A DNA stretch of 29,925 nucleotides from Catenaria anguillulae PL171 (GCA_002102555.1 MCFL01000286.1:1-29925); one strand, 5' to 3'. Numbered from the stretch's first letter, positions 1 to 11,041 are shown. Program-made: numbers and translations. The notes: a model not told the origin generated them from the letters alone.

Positions 1-58
1 CGTTCTTAACGTCTGTGGCATCGGATCATGCCGCATTGAAATACAGACCTGGATTGAG

Positions 59-1069
59 GTGGATGGTCAAGCCAAACGCCTCACCGCTTGGGCTGGCCCT
101 GTGAGCCGTGGGGCATCCACCAAGGAACTGCGCGACCTCTTCAAGGCCCACACCGCTGTGCATGGCATTTGCGGCTTCACCGAGGTGTATCGTTGGAGGT
201 TTGCCAAGGTCACCTTTCTCACAGAGGCCGACATGCAAGCGATGCTGTCCACCTCCCCGCGTTTTCAAGCGCCAACACACCTTGTTCACGAGTCCCTTGA
301 AGACTTCAAGAGCCAGTACATGGATAAGACCTGGGCATCAAAGATGGTTTGTGGCAAGGACGATCTGGCGGTCTTCACTACCATGGGCCCGATTGGCAAA
401 GTAGTGGCTGTCGACAACGCCGCGCGCGTGATTTCTCTTTTGTCGTGTGGCGTGCAGCGAACGCCGAGGAGTTCCGGAAGATGACGCAAGCCGGGAACAA
501 GGTCAATGTGAATGGAGTGCCCGTGCTCCTTTACCCGCGGACTGCGCGACTCTGCTTTGCGTGTGGCTCGCAGGAGCACACCCGAGTGCAATGCAAGGCT
601 CTCAAAGACTGGCGTGCGAATGAGCACGCCAAGAAGGAACAGGCAGCGCAACGTGGCGCTCATCAAGGAAACAACGCCCGGGTGCAGCCGGGCCAGTCAT
701 ACGCTGCAGCGTTGGGTGGACGGGATGTGCAACGCCCGCTGGACCGTCTTCGGACAAGTCGGAGGTTGTGAGGGTGGAGTCGACCGAGTCGCCGCACTTG
801 AAGCGGAAAATGCTGAGCTTAAGGCAGCCTTGCGCGCAACGAGGGAAGAGTCGGCGACGCAGACGAGTGTTCTGGCCGCGCAGATGGCGGCCATGCAGAA
901 GGAGAAAGAGGAGATGATGGCGATGCTCGCAATGATGGTGTCAGCAATGGCAGACGGAGAGATGGAGGAGGCCAAGGCAAAAGCGGTGGCGTTCCTCGCC
1001 TCGCGCAGGCAGCGCAGGAAGAGGAGCAGAGCAGGACTTCCAGCAAGAGGAGGAGACGATGGATGTTGA
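59..1069 (+). pseudogene. LINE-A ORF1: RRM-like region, CCHC knuckle, coiled coil
   Basis: ORF1 of LINE-A is the nucleic-acid-binding partner that coats LINE RNA. The first part (59-484) contains LTAWAGP and, further on, RWRFAKVTF. It lines up with FMAWVGP and RFYKAIF at the start of LINE-B ORF1 and has the spacing of a divergent RRM fold; the RRM call is inference. A zinc knuckle C-x2-C-x4-H-x4-C lies at 553-594. A heptad-rich coiled coil begins near VAALEAENAELKAAL (about 790) and runs to about 990. The three parts sit in different frames, so the copy carries at least two frameshifts. The true start may lie upstream of the window. Placing the coiled coil after the knuckle differs from mammalian L1 ORF1, where the coiled coil comes first. 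Confidence 0.75.
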
Positions 1070-1096
1070 CATGGAGCCGCCGGTGAGTCGAGGGAA

Positions 1097-1486
1097 ATGC
1101 GGGCGAAGCAGGGTGCAAGGCCGATGACTGCACGTCGATCTGAGTCAGTTGACTCGGATTTGTCTGAAGAGGACTCGCGTGGACGCAAGCGCCAGAAAAC
1201 GGGACGGCGCGATGAGAGGAAGAAAGTTCGGACTGACCGCGAATTGACGCCAGTCCCACCAGCACACCGTGTAGACAGACCGGAGCCATTGCAGAAGCCG
1301 AGACCGACTGCGACCGGCAGCATGGAGCACGACGACAGTTGGCGAGACAAGGGAGTCTGCACCAAACGGCTGACATTCCCCAAGCTCAATAATGGCTCCA
1401 CCGGCCGACATAACAGCTTCTCGGATTTACCGATCGAACAATGGCTTTGGTACTGCTTCACCTTCATCGCAGAATATCTTTACTAA
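1097..1486 (+). pseudogene. LINE-A basic linker segment, ORF1 tail or ORF2 head
   Basis: An open stretch of about 130 codons between the ORF1 coiled coil and the endonuclease. It starts with an acidic patch (DSDLSEEDS) followed by a strongly basic run (GRKRQKTGRRDERKKVR) that looks like a nuclear localisation signal. No catalytic motif is visible. It could be the C-terminal tail of ORF1 or the N-terminus of ORF2; the frame breaks in this copy prevent a choice. The assignment to LINE-A rests on position and strand. Confidence 0.45.
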
Positions 1487-1584
1487 TAGACGGAAACCGG
1501 TTGGCGGCAACCACAGACTGCAAAACTCCGACCAAGTTACAACAACACTGATGCTGATTCCTGCTCAACACACGCCGATTACCC

Positions 1585-2260
1585 TGTCAACATCCTAGTC
1601 GCCAACATCCGCGGCTCCCAAGCGCACGACCGACTTGTCGAGACCTCAACTACGCACAGCAACAACGTGTGGGCATTGTGATAACTACGGAGACCAAATT
1701 GTCCAACAAGGGAGCCCGCGGCCTGAACTGTGCGGCGCTCGACCAAGAATGGATGATCAAGGTCACACACGACGACTCACGTGCACAGGGATCTGGTGTA
1801 TTGGTTGCCGATAGACCCAAGACTTGAGAGCTACGTTGGCAGATGGTTGCTTTACGACGGGTACATGGTGGCGTTCACGCTCCAGGGCCGCGGCGACTTC
1901 CGGCTGCGCATTATTGGCATTTATGCGCCACCTTAAGACCCAACCATTTGTCGCGTCGCTGGTCCAACGCCTACGAGTTGAGATAGAGATGGCGGATGCA
2001 AGGGGCGAGCTGCTACTGATTGCGGGTGACACAAACGAGCGGGAGGACGCTGCAAGCCGCCCGTTGGAGGCGGTCGCGCTTGGAAACGGGCTCCTGGACC
2101 TTGCAGTGCATCTGGATATGGCTGTGAGCACGCACGAGGCTGGTGGACGCCTGGACTGTGTCTTTGTCTTCGCCAACCATCACACATGACGTCCTTGCCA
2201 TGTCAATTGTCAACGCCCCGGGGCTTTGACCATGCGCGACTTGTTCTTCAAACGGCACTT
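1585..2260 (+). pseudogene. LINE-A ORF2 part 1: APE-type endonuclease
   Basis: The target-nicking endonuclease of a non-LTR retrotransposon (exonuclease-endonuclease-phosphatase fold). Visible blocks in order: VANIRGS near 1597, TTETKLSN near 1690 with the catalytic Glu, GSGVLVADR near 1790, RIIGIYAPP near 1915, LLIAGDTNERED near 2015 (the GDxN block) and GRLDCVFVF near 2150 (RxDYVF-like). The catalytic Asp-His pair may be FDHARLVL near 2226. The blocks fall in different frames, so the domain is broken by several frameshifts. It is followed by a linker leading to the RT. Confidence 0.78.
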
Positions 2261-2358
2261 GCGCTCCGACTGGACCGTGACCTTGCTCACCAACGGCAAC
2301 AAGCCCGACAAGAGGCTGCCAGGTACGTACTCGATGAGAACCGTCTAACTGGCAAGTC

Positions 2359-4578
2359 ATGGGCGCGTTCGTCTCCAGAGTGTGCACAAATCTGGGAATT
2401 CGAATCGACAACGCCGACACCTTCCCAGCGTGGGTTGATGCCGAGTCACTCGGGAGCAGCAACAACGATCAACTTCCGGCCCGTTCTCGACCCAACACTG
2501 CAATTGGGCACAGATGGTACCTGTTTGAGAATGTAATGCTGGCTGCCAGCCGTGCACGATTGCCTCACAAGAAGCGTTGTGCCTCCGAGTCGTACGGATC
2601 TGTTTTGAAGCCACCAGAGAGCAAGACGGATTCGGCATTGGCGCTCGGCGCGCTGCGACGCTTGCTTGACGACCCTTCCACTAACTTGACTGTTACAGAA
2701 CGTGATGCGCTCAGCCGAGTGGCGCCAGCGTTTGGTACGGAATCCTCGCATGAAGACCTGGTGCGTGAAAAAGAACAACTGCTTGAGATTGTGGCAACAG
2801 AGTCGGCAAAGGCAAAAAGGGAGCAGATCGACGCTGCAGTGGCCTCGCGAACGGAAAAGTTTGGCGTCAAGACTGGGGTTGTCATGCGATCAGTCATGGA
2901 GCGAAAAACGACCACCCAACTGCCTGGACCAGGTGGTGACTGCAGACGGCATCAAGCTGCTTCTGAGCGAGGTCATGGATGCGACAGCCGCTCACTGGCA
3001 AGGCTGCTTCGGACAAGAGGAACATGGGAACGTAGACCAGGCTCCAGCGTCGATCCGCCGAGCATTGCAACCACTGCATTGGATCCACGAATCGTGGTGG
3101 GATGGGGTGGAGAAGGAGGTTAACCCGAGGACATTGCTCACGTCTTGTGTTCTATAGACATTGACAAGGCCCCAGGGGTAACAGGACTTCGACACCGCCA
3201 CTACGCTGCACTCGGAACCATTGGGCACAAAATCCTGGCGCGCTTGTTCACTGACATGTATTTGGCGGACTGGGTGCCAAGCGAGTGGCGATATGGGGTC
3301 ATTTACCTGACGCCAAAAAAGGCAGAGGGCTACACAGGCGACGTTGACGCCATGCGACCCATCCACCCTACTTGAATGTGCATCCAAGCTGTTCAATGCA
3401 GTCATGTGGCGGCGTATTCAAGATGTGGCCGTTGAAAAGCAAGTGTTGTGTGGTGCTCGATTCTCAGCGCTCAAGGGTACCGACACGCCGTCTCCCAATC
3501 GACATTCTCCATGGTCTTATTGCCCAAGCGCAAGCAGCCGACGCTGAGGAGGAGTTGTGGGCGTATTCAGAGGACAAAGTCCAAAGCATTTGACACTGTG
3601 CCGCATCACTTTGTATGCCTGGCGCTCTTGCGATTGCGTTTTGCCAGTGCGATTTGTAGATTTCTACTGTCGCAAACTTCCTAGAGGGACGCACTGCGTA
3701 GGTGATCACGGGCGTTTGGGTTGACAAGACGGAATCCAGCTTCACCGAGCATACCCCAGGGTGGCGTTGAATTGCCGTTCCTATGGAACGCATTCTATGA
3801 CATTCTGCTGTGTGCGGTGGAGGAGCGTTGCGATGGTGTTGAGCTACTAATCAAGGTGCCGGATACAGGTGGTGGGAAGCCCATTTGGAAGCGTGAAGGT
3901 GATTGGCCGTCGGCGATACGTAGCGATTGGGTATATAGACGATGCAATCTTCTTCGCCAGGTCGCGCGAGCTGCTCCAACAGGTGGTGGACTTGGTCGAT
4001 GCGTTCAACCTACTCACTCGGATCCGGGCAAATGCAAGCAAAGGCTTTGTGCTTGCGTTCAACACGAGAGACGGTGGAGTGGGGAGTGTGACGTCAAGAG
4101 GAGTTGAGGTGCCGCGCGCAGGCCCAGGCGAGATGAAGAGATACCTGGGTGTATTTGTGGATGGATCGGGGCCAAGGAAGGCGACGGAAAAAGTGATGAG
4201 GGATGCCGTGACAAGTGCGATCAACGTCCTGAGGACGAAACGGGTCCCAGCCAGGATTGTGGTATACGTGATCAACTCAGCAATCATCCCTGCGGTTGCG
4301 TACCGTGCATTCGGTTACGTCCCATCACCGACTTTCCTTGACCAGCTCGACGCGAAGCTCCGTGCAGTGGTTCAAGCTGTGGCCAGATTGCCATCCAACA
4401 CACCAGTCTCGATTTTCTATGATGCAGCGACATACGGGCTCGTCTCCATCAAGCACACCATCCTTGCAGCTCGAGTCTCGCACCTTCGCTACTGCTTAAG
4501 CCAACCCGTGCAAAGCGAGCGCTTTCAAGTCGTGCGCCATGTCCAGCCTTGCCCAACGCGCAATCCGTTGGTGGGTTA
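2359..4578 (+). pseudogene. LINE-A ORF2 part 2: linker and reverse transcriptase
   Basis: Reverse transcriptase of LINE-A, which primes on nicked target DNA. From 2359 to about 3120 runs a poorly conserved linker. RT blocks follow: DKAPGVTGLRHRHY near 3164, EWRYGVIYLTPKK near 3290, SKAFDTVPHH near 3581 (first catalytic Asp), IPQGGVELPFLWNAFYD near 3750, and GYIDDAIFFA near 3936 (the catalytic YxDD box, here YIDD). The thumb side continues to 4578 and includes NASKGFVLAFNT. At least four frame changes are needed to read all blocks, so this copy cannot make active RT. The reading frame is cut at 4578 by LINE-B. Confidence 0.82.
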
Positions 4579-6149
4579 GGCGATCTGGACAGCAGAAGCG
4601 CAACTCTATGCATAGCCAAGACATTTAACTTTAAGCAATCAACTCGGCAAGCCCCCCGCAACCCCTATCCGTGTACACAATACGATCGCCATGTCCAACG
4701 CCATGGATGTTGACGCCCCGGCGTTGCCGTTCATGGCTTGGGTAGGGCCCATCCCACACTCTGTCAATCAAGATGCCGCCCTTGAGCACCTCAAGCGCAA
4801 GTACAAGTCGACCGCCATTGCCGGTGAGCAGCTTGTCAACGGATCTCGCTTCTACAAGGCCATCTTTGGCAATCAACAAGACGTGGCATCCGCCATTGAC
4901 CAGTCCCTCGCTTTTTCCGCGGCCAGTTCCTGCATGTTGTTGGCAATGTGCAAGACTGGGCCAGCAAGCTCACCGACAAGGACGTGCTCGTACAAGTCTT
5001 GTGCGGCTACAGTGCCGTGCGCCAACTCGGTTCCCTGGTTGCCAAGGGCCAAGCGCTCTTGGTTGACAACAGTTGTGCTCGGTCGTTCTCGCGTGTCATT
5101 TGGCGCTACGAGACCAAACAAGATGCCATGGATGCAGTTGCCCTGGGCGAGCTTGCCTCCAATGGGCACGAGTTGCGTTTCTTCCCCGGTTCGGCCAAGC
5201 TCTGCTACTCCTGTGGCGAGCGCGGCCATGTCAAGCTGGCCTGCCCATCGCGGTCCGCCATTGCCAAGGTCTTGCCTCCCTCGTCTCGCTCTTGCGCCTC
5301 GGCGCCAACACGTGGTGGCTTCAGCTATGCTGATGTCGCCAAGCAAGCTGTCGACAAGGTCGACACCCTTGACAAGGATTTGCGTGGCAAGATTGATGAC
5401 TTGGCCGACAAGATCATGGCCATGCACGGACAAATGGCCAAGTTCATGGCCGACCAAGAGGCCCTGCTAATGGCGTTCAAGTCGGACGTGTCCAAGCAGG
5501 TCGTTGCCCGGGTCGATGGTCTTGAGAAGAGGTCGTCGGCAACCAAAGAGGAGGTTGAGGGGATTGAGGAACGTTTGGGGTCCCTTGCTGGTTCGGTGGA
5601 GGGGCTCTTGGCGGGCTTTGAGACTCTCACGAAAAAGTTTGAGCTCATGTCTGAGGCCATCAAGCCAGCGTTGGAGACAACAATGGAGGATGTGGCTGAG
5701 CTGACGGCCCACCGGGCCAAGACCTCTGAGCGGTACATGCGGGTCAACCGTGACCTCGCCATCGTCGAGGTGGATCTCAAGGTCGCTTTGGACGAGCTTC
5801 GCTTGTACGACGACTTTGAGGAATGCTTGGCGGCTGCGCGGGAGAAGAGTTGGGCCCACCAGGCAAAGGCGCAGGGTTCCATTGCGTACCCCGGCCCCTT
5901 CCCCAACAAGTCGTAGTTGTTTTGCTTTCTCCTCCCCGCCTACTCCTCACTTTCCTTCCCCGCCTCATCCCACGGTCGCTTGCGGCCCTACTGCCACTTG
6001 CCTGCCCTCCCCTCTTGCTTGCTTGTGATGCTCATTTTGTAGCAGTTGTGTTCTGGTCTCTTCCTTCTTGCTTCCTCCTTTTTTTTTGAAGTTTGTGAGT
6101 TGGTTGTAGCCCACAATACATGCAGTAGTGTAGCCAAAAAAAAAAAAAA
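4579..6149 (+). mobile_element. LINE-B, ORF1-only non-autonomous retroposon
   Basis: A 1571-bp insertion in LINE-A flanked by the 17-bp TSD AATCCGTTGGTGGGTTA (4562-4578 and 6150-6166). It has a leader of about 110 bp, one ORF1 (4691-5916), a pyrimidine-rich 3' UTR and a run of 15 A's. There is no endonuclease or RT. The 3' end (ACAATACATGCAGTAGTG) is the same block that ends LINE-A, so it was probably copied in trans by a related ORF2. A second copy at 23331-25880 has the same plan, so this is a propagating family and not a one-off truncation. The nearest known analogy is the mammalian HAL1 half-LINE. Confidence 0.85.
4691..5916 (+). pseudogene. LINE-B ORF1: RRM-like, CCHC knuckle, long coiled coil
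   Basis: About 408 codons from ATG at 4691 to TAG at 5914-5916, with one apparent frameshift near 4905; the second copy carries an extra C there. The first 85 codons (FMAWVGPIPHSVNQD, then RFYKAIFG) resemble the start of LINE-A ORF1 and may be an RRM. The knuckle CYSCGERGHVKLAC is C-x2-C-x4-H-x4-C near 5205-5246. From about 5340 to 5850 a long coiled coil follows, with heptads around VDTLDKDLRGKIDDL and VEGIEERLGSLAGSVEGL. The protein would bind RNA and multimerise. Apart from the one frame change it is clean over 320 codons, which suggests a fairly young insertion. Confidence 0.8.
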
Positions 6150-6678
6150 AATCCGTTGGTGGGTTAACCCACTCTCACACCCGCCGTGCCAACTTGCATG
6201 GCAAGGACTCCCTGCCTCTCCGCTTCTGAACCTTCTTCCCCTTCTTTCTAGTTCTCTCACCTCAATTCACCTCGCTGGGCATGTTGACCCTCTGCGCGTT
6301 TGCCCAGTGGATGACATCCCATTGGAAGCCGTTATTCCATCTCCTGTTCTTCATACTTTGCGTTCCTGTCTCCATGATGCTGGTGTTTGCTCACTTTCTC
6401 CCCTCATTTCCCTTTGTTGTTTTCATGACCAGGACAGTACTCCAGCACGGTATGCAAACGCGTTTGCCTCTGTCCGACATCTGCTTGCCAAGAGATGCCC
6501 TCGCCGTGGTCGCCTGCACAATGCCCTGGTTGCTTTGACCAACGCCGTTTCCGACTGGTGCACATCTCTCGGCCCAGTTGCTGCGATGCCGGTTCAGCCC
6601 CGCCTGGCCCTTGCGCCTCGACACCATGTTGGCCAACTCATGGTCTTCTTGGGGGAAAACGGGCTGCCAACCTTTGGT
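6150..6678 (+). pseudogene. LINE-A ORF2 part 3: post-RT segment
   Basis: LINE-A resumes after LINE-B with the duplicated target sequence. The frame holds ISLCCFHDQDSTPARYANAF and, further on, RLALAPRHHVGQLMVF. The first block has a clear counterpart on the minus strand of LINE-G near 29800-29860 (CFYDQDSTTTRFSNAVAS), and HVGQLFV follows in G too. This shows a conserved region between RT and RNase H in two LINE families. I recognise no named domain. The segment ends in GLPTFG, the site where LINE-C inserted. Confidence 0.65.
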
Positions 6679-9070
6679 TTTTTTTTTTTTTTTTTAAATC
6701 ACTATTACATGTATTATGCTGGACATAATCAACACTTTGTTCTTTGTGAAATTACAGAAGCTGGGGGGATAGAGGTCCAAATACACCCATAGAAATGGCA
6801 AAAGCAAGTAGGATAGAGTGCAAGCAATTGGTAATAGGGGCACAAGGCCATGGTGTGATTGGGGAGTGGGGACAATGGGATGGGAAATGGGATGGGAAAT
6901 GAGATGAGCGAAAGGGAGAGAAAGGGTGATAAAAGGAATGTGGGATGAGGCATAGGAGAGGGGAACATGGGATGAGGGGGAAAAGCAAGAAGGATAAGAT
7001 CAAGAGAATGCAGATGGAGCCACATTGAGACTGCTCAAAATTCAATGAACAAGAAGAGGAAAAGCCAACTGGGATGTAGCCTCAACAATCAGGCACGAGA
7101 GATACAGAAGACTGCGGGAGGGAGGTTAATCAAATCAGAGAAAAGAGAGTTGCAGAAGCAGGACAAGGATAAACTGATAGGGAATGCATTGTTTCTTGGA
7201 GCAAGGGTCGGAAGGGTTGCCAATCAGGTCAGTAATGAAGAGCAGCAGGTGAAAGAGATGGAACAAAAACTTGGTGGGGATCCATTTGTACCCCAAGGCG
7301 GATTGCAAAGCGATGCCGAGACTCTGAGAAGCCAAATCTGGGGACTACCAGTCCAGGGAATGCGCAGTGGCTCGCCATTCGCCAAGCGATACAGGTGCAT
7401 TGAGTCTGATGCAGAGCCAAGCAGTGGACGCGATCCTACATGCACCTCGTGGACAAAGTGTGAGGCTGCATGTGACAAACGAAGTGTTGGGGGCTTTTGA
7501 ATTGGTGCAGCCCGCACTGGGCAGCAGCGGCATGGTAAGGTGGGCGGTCTGCAGTCGCATCATCTGTGGCGGCGTCTATGGGTCCAACCAGCTTGCACCG
7601 CTGTTTCCAGAGCACCAATCTGATTGTGGACGATGCAATCATGACAATCTGCGCAAGGACTGGGGCCAGCGTAGGAAAATCGCGACGCAAACCTGCATCA
7701 ACTACGCACGCTGCAGTTGCCCGGATCCGTTGGGCAGCCATGATGTGCTCAACCAGCAACGTTGCACACTCGGATGATGGTTGAAGTCGGTGGCGGCGCA
7801 AAAGTGCTTGTACATGTGCATGTGTGTCCACTTGGTCGTCCAAAGATGGAGTGCAAGCTCTGGGCACGCATACCAGTGATCCTGATCGTCCATGGCACTA
7901 CAAAGGGGGCACAGCCGGACGGAACCCGGTTGGGCCAGTACTTGTGTAGTTGGGCACGAGTGGGTAGGCGCCCAGTGAGCACTTTGCACCGGAAAGTGAC
8001 TGAAGCGTCGTCGGCGAATGATGCAAAGAAGCCCGTTGCCTTGCGGCCGTTACGAATTGCTTTGTCGAACGTGACGAGATCTGGTTGGTCTACCAGTTGA
8101 CACATGTACCCAAAGAGCTTGAATGCGCGCTCCAACACGCTGCAATTCGCGCACTGCCCGCCCTACACCTGCGTACACAAGCTATGACCGACCTGCACAA
8201 CTGCACCAAAATCTACCGTGTTCAAGAAATCCTGTCGCAGGTTCGAGATTTGCCGTTGGCTTGCGCCACGGTTGGCGAGTACATCCGCCTTCTCGTTTCC
8301 CACGTCGCCCGCATGGCCTTGACCTTGACGAACTCTAACTGGATGTCTTTCTGCCTTGAGATGGGCCCGGAGGATGAGCAATAAGTCATTGGAGTGGCGA
8401 CGGTCGCCGCGTTGCAACGGCCTCGATGTCGGATAGGGTCAAAAATGTTGGCGCAACAACCGTGACGGCTGCGGATCCGTATGAACCTTTGCCTTGGAGC
8501 CATCCGGGAGCTTGTCAACAAGCGCAATGACTGCGGCCAGTTCCGGGCGAGTGGAGCTGGTACGAGCGGGTGGTAGGCGGCCAAACAGTTTCCAGTCCCG
8601 AGCTCAGGACAATGTGCCCCAAAACCCATGGATGCAGCCAAAGTGTCGGTAGCAGGACGCAGGGACCCATCCGTCCAGCAGTCAAGGGCTAGATTGAGTC
8701 GATGCAACGTGGTAGGCGGTGCGGTGCAAGTGGATGGCAAAAATGCGAATGCTTGCTCATGCTGAGCGTGTTCCACTTCGTCATCTACATCCATGTCAAC
8801 CTGAAACGGGTGGAATGTGGTGAAGTAGGGGCAGTGCTCCGGGAGACAATGGTTGGGCGCGTCCACAATGTAGGCATCGGGTCCGTCGCGTCGTGATATC
8901 ACTTGGCGGGCAGAGATAGGGCGTGCGCAATGGAGCGGTAGAGTTATCACACAGTCAGGCGAGTCAGCCCCAAACCGGCGCATACTGGCAGCTGCGAGGA
9001 TCACTGCAATCTAGGCAAAGGTGGAGCAGTATGCAAATTATCCGGCACGTCGGAAACGGTCCATGGCTGC
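6679..9070 (-). mobile_element. LINE-C, 5'-truncated LINE nested in LINE-A
   Basis: A minus-strand insertion that begins on the plus strand with a poly-T run at 6678-6695 and ends at about 9070. It is flanked by the 17-bp TSD GGCTGCCAACCTTTGGT (6662-6678 and 9071-9087). The 3' end reads (minus strand) ATACATGTAATAGTGATTT then A's, the shared LINE terminus. Its 3' UTR (about 6696-7220) is purine-rich on the plus strand. Only the Cys-rich, RNase H and finger parts of ORF2 are present, so it was truncated at the 5' end on insertion. It is a different subfamily from A and F; a C-type 3' end recurs at 26977-27132. Confidence 0.87.
7224..9058 (-). pseudogene. LINE-C ORF2 C-terminal part: Cys-rich, RNase H, finger
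   Basis: Read on the minus strand: ILLHLCLDCSDPRSC near 9030-8990 (Cys-rich segment), then CARPISARQVISRRDGPDAY, LPEHCPYF, the RNase H block DCWTDGSLRPATDT near 8685-8645, a partial VKVKA block (the VKGHxG region), then AIRNGRKATGFFASFADDAS and LPTRAQLHKYWP near 7960. The finger CPLCSAMDDQDHWYAC (C-x2-C-x7-H-x3-C) is near 7890. The C-terminal tail matches LINE-A. Several frame changes separate these blocks. RNase H would remove template RNA; the copy is dead. Confidence 0.75.
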
Positions 9071-11041
9071 GGCTGCCAACCTTTGGTGTGTGTGTTGCTG
9101 CTGATTCCCGTAACACATTGAACGGACCAATCATCACACTGCGCCACCTCGCAGAATGCACTTGCCTAATGCTTGACGAGGGTGTTGTGCCCCCCGACCA
9201 CACTCTCCTCCATTTATGCCTTGACTGTGGTGATACGGGTGCGTAACTCCCAATTGTCGTCAGCAACGTGTGACGTGCCCGATTGCCTTGTCACCATCCC
9301 ACTTGCGTACACGTACCCCATCTCAGCCAAGTCTCTCACGAGGCGTCGGGACGGTGTGGACGCGTATGTTGTTCTCGCGCCCAACCACGAATTGCCCGAG
9401 CACTGCCCGTACATGTCCAGTTTCTTCCCTGGGTATGTGCAAGACGACATGGATGTAGACAGCGACGATAGCGACGGTGATGACGACAGCCACCACTCAA
9501 GCTCAGCCTACTCAGCTCCACCTCTCGCCAATGTCACGCAACCGCTCACAACGCACCATGGCACAATCCTTGATTGTTGGACCGACGGCTCACTGCAACC
9601 CGCTACGGATACGACTGATGCCGTTATGGGACTCGGTGCTCACTGCCCGCAGCTCGACCTGGAAGTCTTCGGCCGACTGCCGCCCGCTCCGACTAGTTCA
9701 TCACGCCCTGAGATCGCCGCTGTTGTTGCAATCGTTGACAAGCTCCCTGTCAGATCGCATGCGCGTGTCTTTTCAGACTCGGCTGTCACCGTGCAGGTTG
9801 TTCCCATGTTTCTGGGCCTGCCCGATGCCAAGGCGATTGGGCCACGTCACCTGTCGCCGCTGCACGACTTGTTACTTGTCCTTCGTGCACTGGTTAAGGA
9901 AAAGAGGCTCGTGCTGGATCTCGTGAAGGTCAAGGGCCATTATGGGAATGCAGGGAACGAGAGGGCTGACGAGCTTGCCCGTTGTGGTGCAAATTGCCGT
10001 GAGGTGTACGCCTTTTCGCCACGGTTTCTGGACGCAATTGACTTTGGCGAGCTGGTGCAGGTAGGTCATGAGCTGGTATACGCGCAGGTGGGCCGCACAA
10101 TTCGGCGACAAGCACAGATGCAATCCCGCATCAATTTGCACTCGTATATGCTCAAGTTGGTTGGGCAGCCTGACCTGATGGTGTTTGACGGGGCCATTCG
10201 TAACGGTCGCAAGGCATCAGCCATGTTCGCATCGTTTGCCGACGACGCATCAGTCACGTTCCGCGTCAAGGTTTTGACGAGTCGCCTGCCAACTCGTGCT
10301 CAACTCCACAAGTATTGGCCAGAGCGGGTACCGTCCCCAAATTGTGTGCTCTGCGGTGCTCTTGACGATCAACAGCATTGGCTCAAGTGTCGCGCACTTT
10401 TCAACATACTCTGGACATGCCGATTAGATGTGCACAAGCAAGTCGTGGAGCTGTTATGGCGTCGCAGGATGACGGCGCACCAAGCGGCAGCAAAGACACT
10501 CGTCAAGCGGCTAATGGATCCAGCCAAATTACGGGCAACTGCAGCATGCGTAGTTGAGGTTCGCCTGCGGCAACAATTTCCCAGCCTCGTGTCTATCCTT
10601 GCGCGAATTGTCTCAATTGCTTCCACGACCATCCAAACTGTGCTGTGGAAGGAGCGTCGCAGGCTCGTTGGACCAATTGAGCGACGCACGCCAGAAAATC
10701 CGTTTGCGACCCGGCAGCCCTGTCAATGTCCCCACTGTCGGGAAGCACGCGCCCCAGTGGCCCAGCAGCTGCCCAGGAACCTTGCGCTTGTTGCCGCACA
10801 TTACATCTACGAGTGCCACACTGGCTGCCCACCCCTTGTTGGCTCCTCATCAGCCTCGCATGCACCGGTTTCCTTTGGCGAATGGCGGTTCCATGGCACC
10901 TTCCCAGGGCTCTCAACTCCCAGATTTGGGTTTGGACACTCACAGCAACGCTTTGCTACCCGTGTTGGGGTACAGTCAGGTACGCATTCTGTTTTTGTCC
11001 CCTCACTATCCCCTACTGCTGTCTCTGCGCTCGTGGCGTAA
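9071..11041 (+). pseudogene. LINE-A ORF2 part 4: Cys-rich segment, RNase H, zinc finger, C-tail
   Basis: The best preserved coding stretch in the window: open from 9173 to 11041. The homologous reading begins before that in another frame (LLHLCLDCGDTG near 9210-9244) and enters the open frame at about 9250, so one frameshift lies there. Blocks: DVPDCLVTIPLAYTYPISA, LPEHCPYMSSFFPG, an acidic Asp/Ser-rich linker, RNase H with DCWTDGSLQP near 9574 (first Asp), EIAAVVAIVDKL (Glu), RVFSDSAVTV near 9767 (Asp) and VKVKGHYGNAGNERADELA near 9925 (His/Asp). Then come LPTRAQLHKYWPERVPS, the finger CVLCGALDDQQHWLKC near 10347, and a tail with RFGFGHSQQRFATRVGVQ conserved in C, F and G. It is part of the retrotransposon and not a host gene. 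Confidence 0.85.

Noticed and set aside
697-1467. A 256-codon minus-strand gene opposite LINE-A ORF1
   Set aside because: Its Ser/Ala/Arg-rich reading is what the GC-rich coiled-coil and basic codons give in antisense; no motif and no conservation in other copies.
5325-5909. A minus-strand gene opposite LINE-B ORF1
   Set aside because: It is the antisense of the coiled-coil region; the plus strand has the zinc knuckle and matches the second copy.
7045-7500. A plus-strand gene in the LINE-C region
   Set aside because: It lies antisense to the LINE-C C-tail and purine-rich 3' UTR, which explain the Lys/Glu-rich reading.
9173-11041. A 622-codon host protein gene
   Set aside because: It contains LINE RNase H and finger motifs and is followed by the LINE 3' UTR and poly-A; copies recur in C, F and G.
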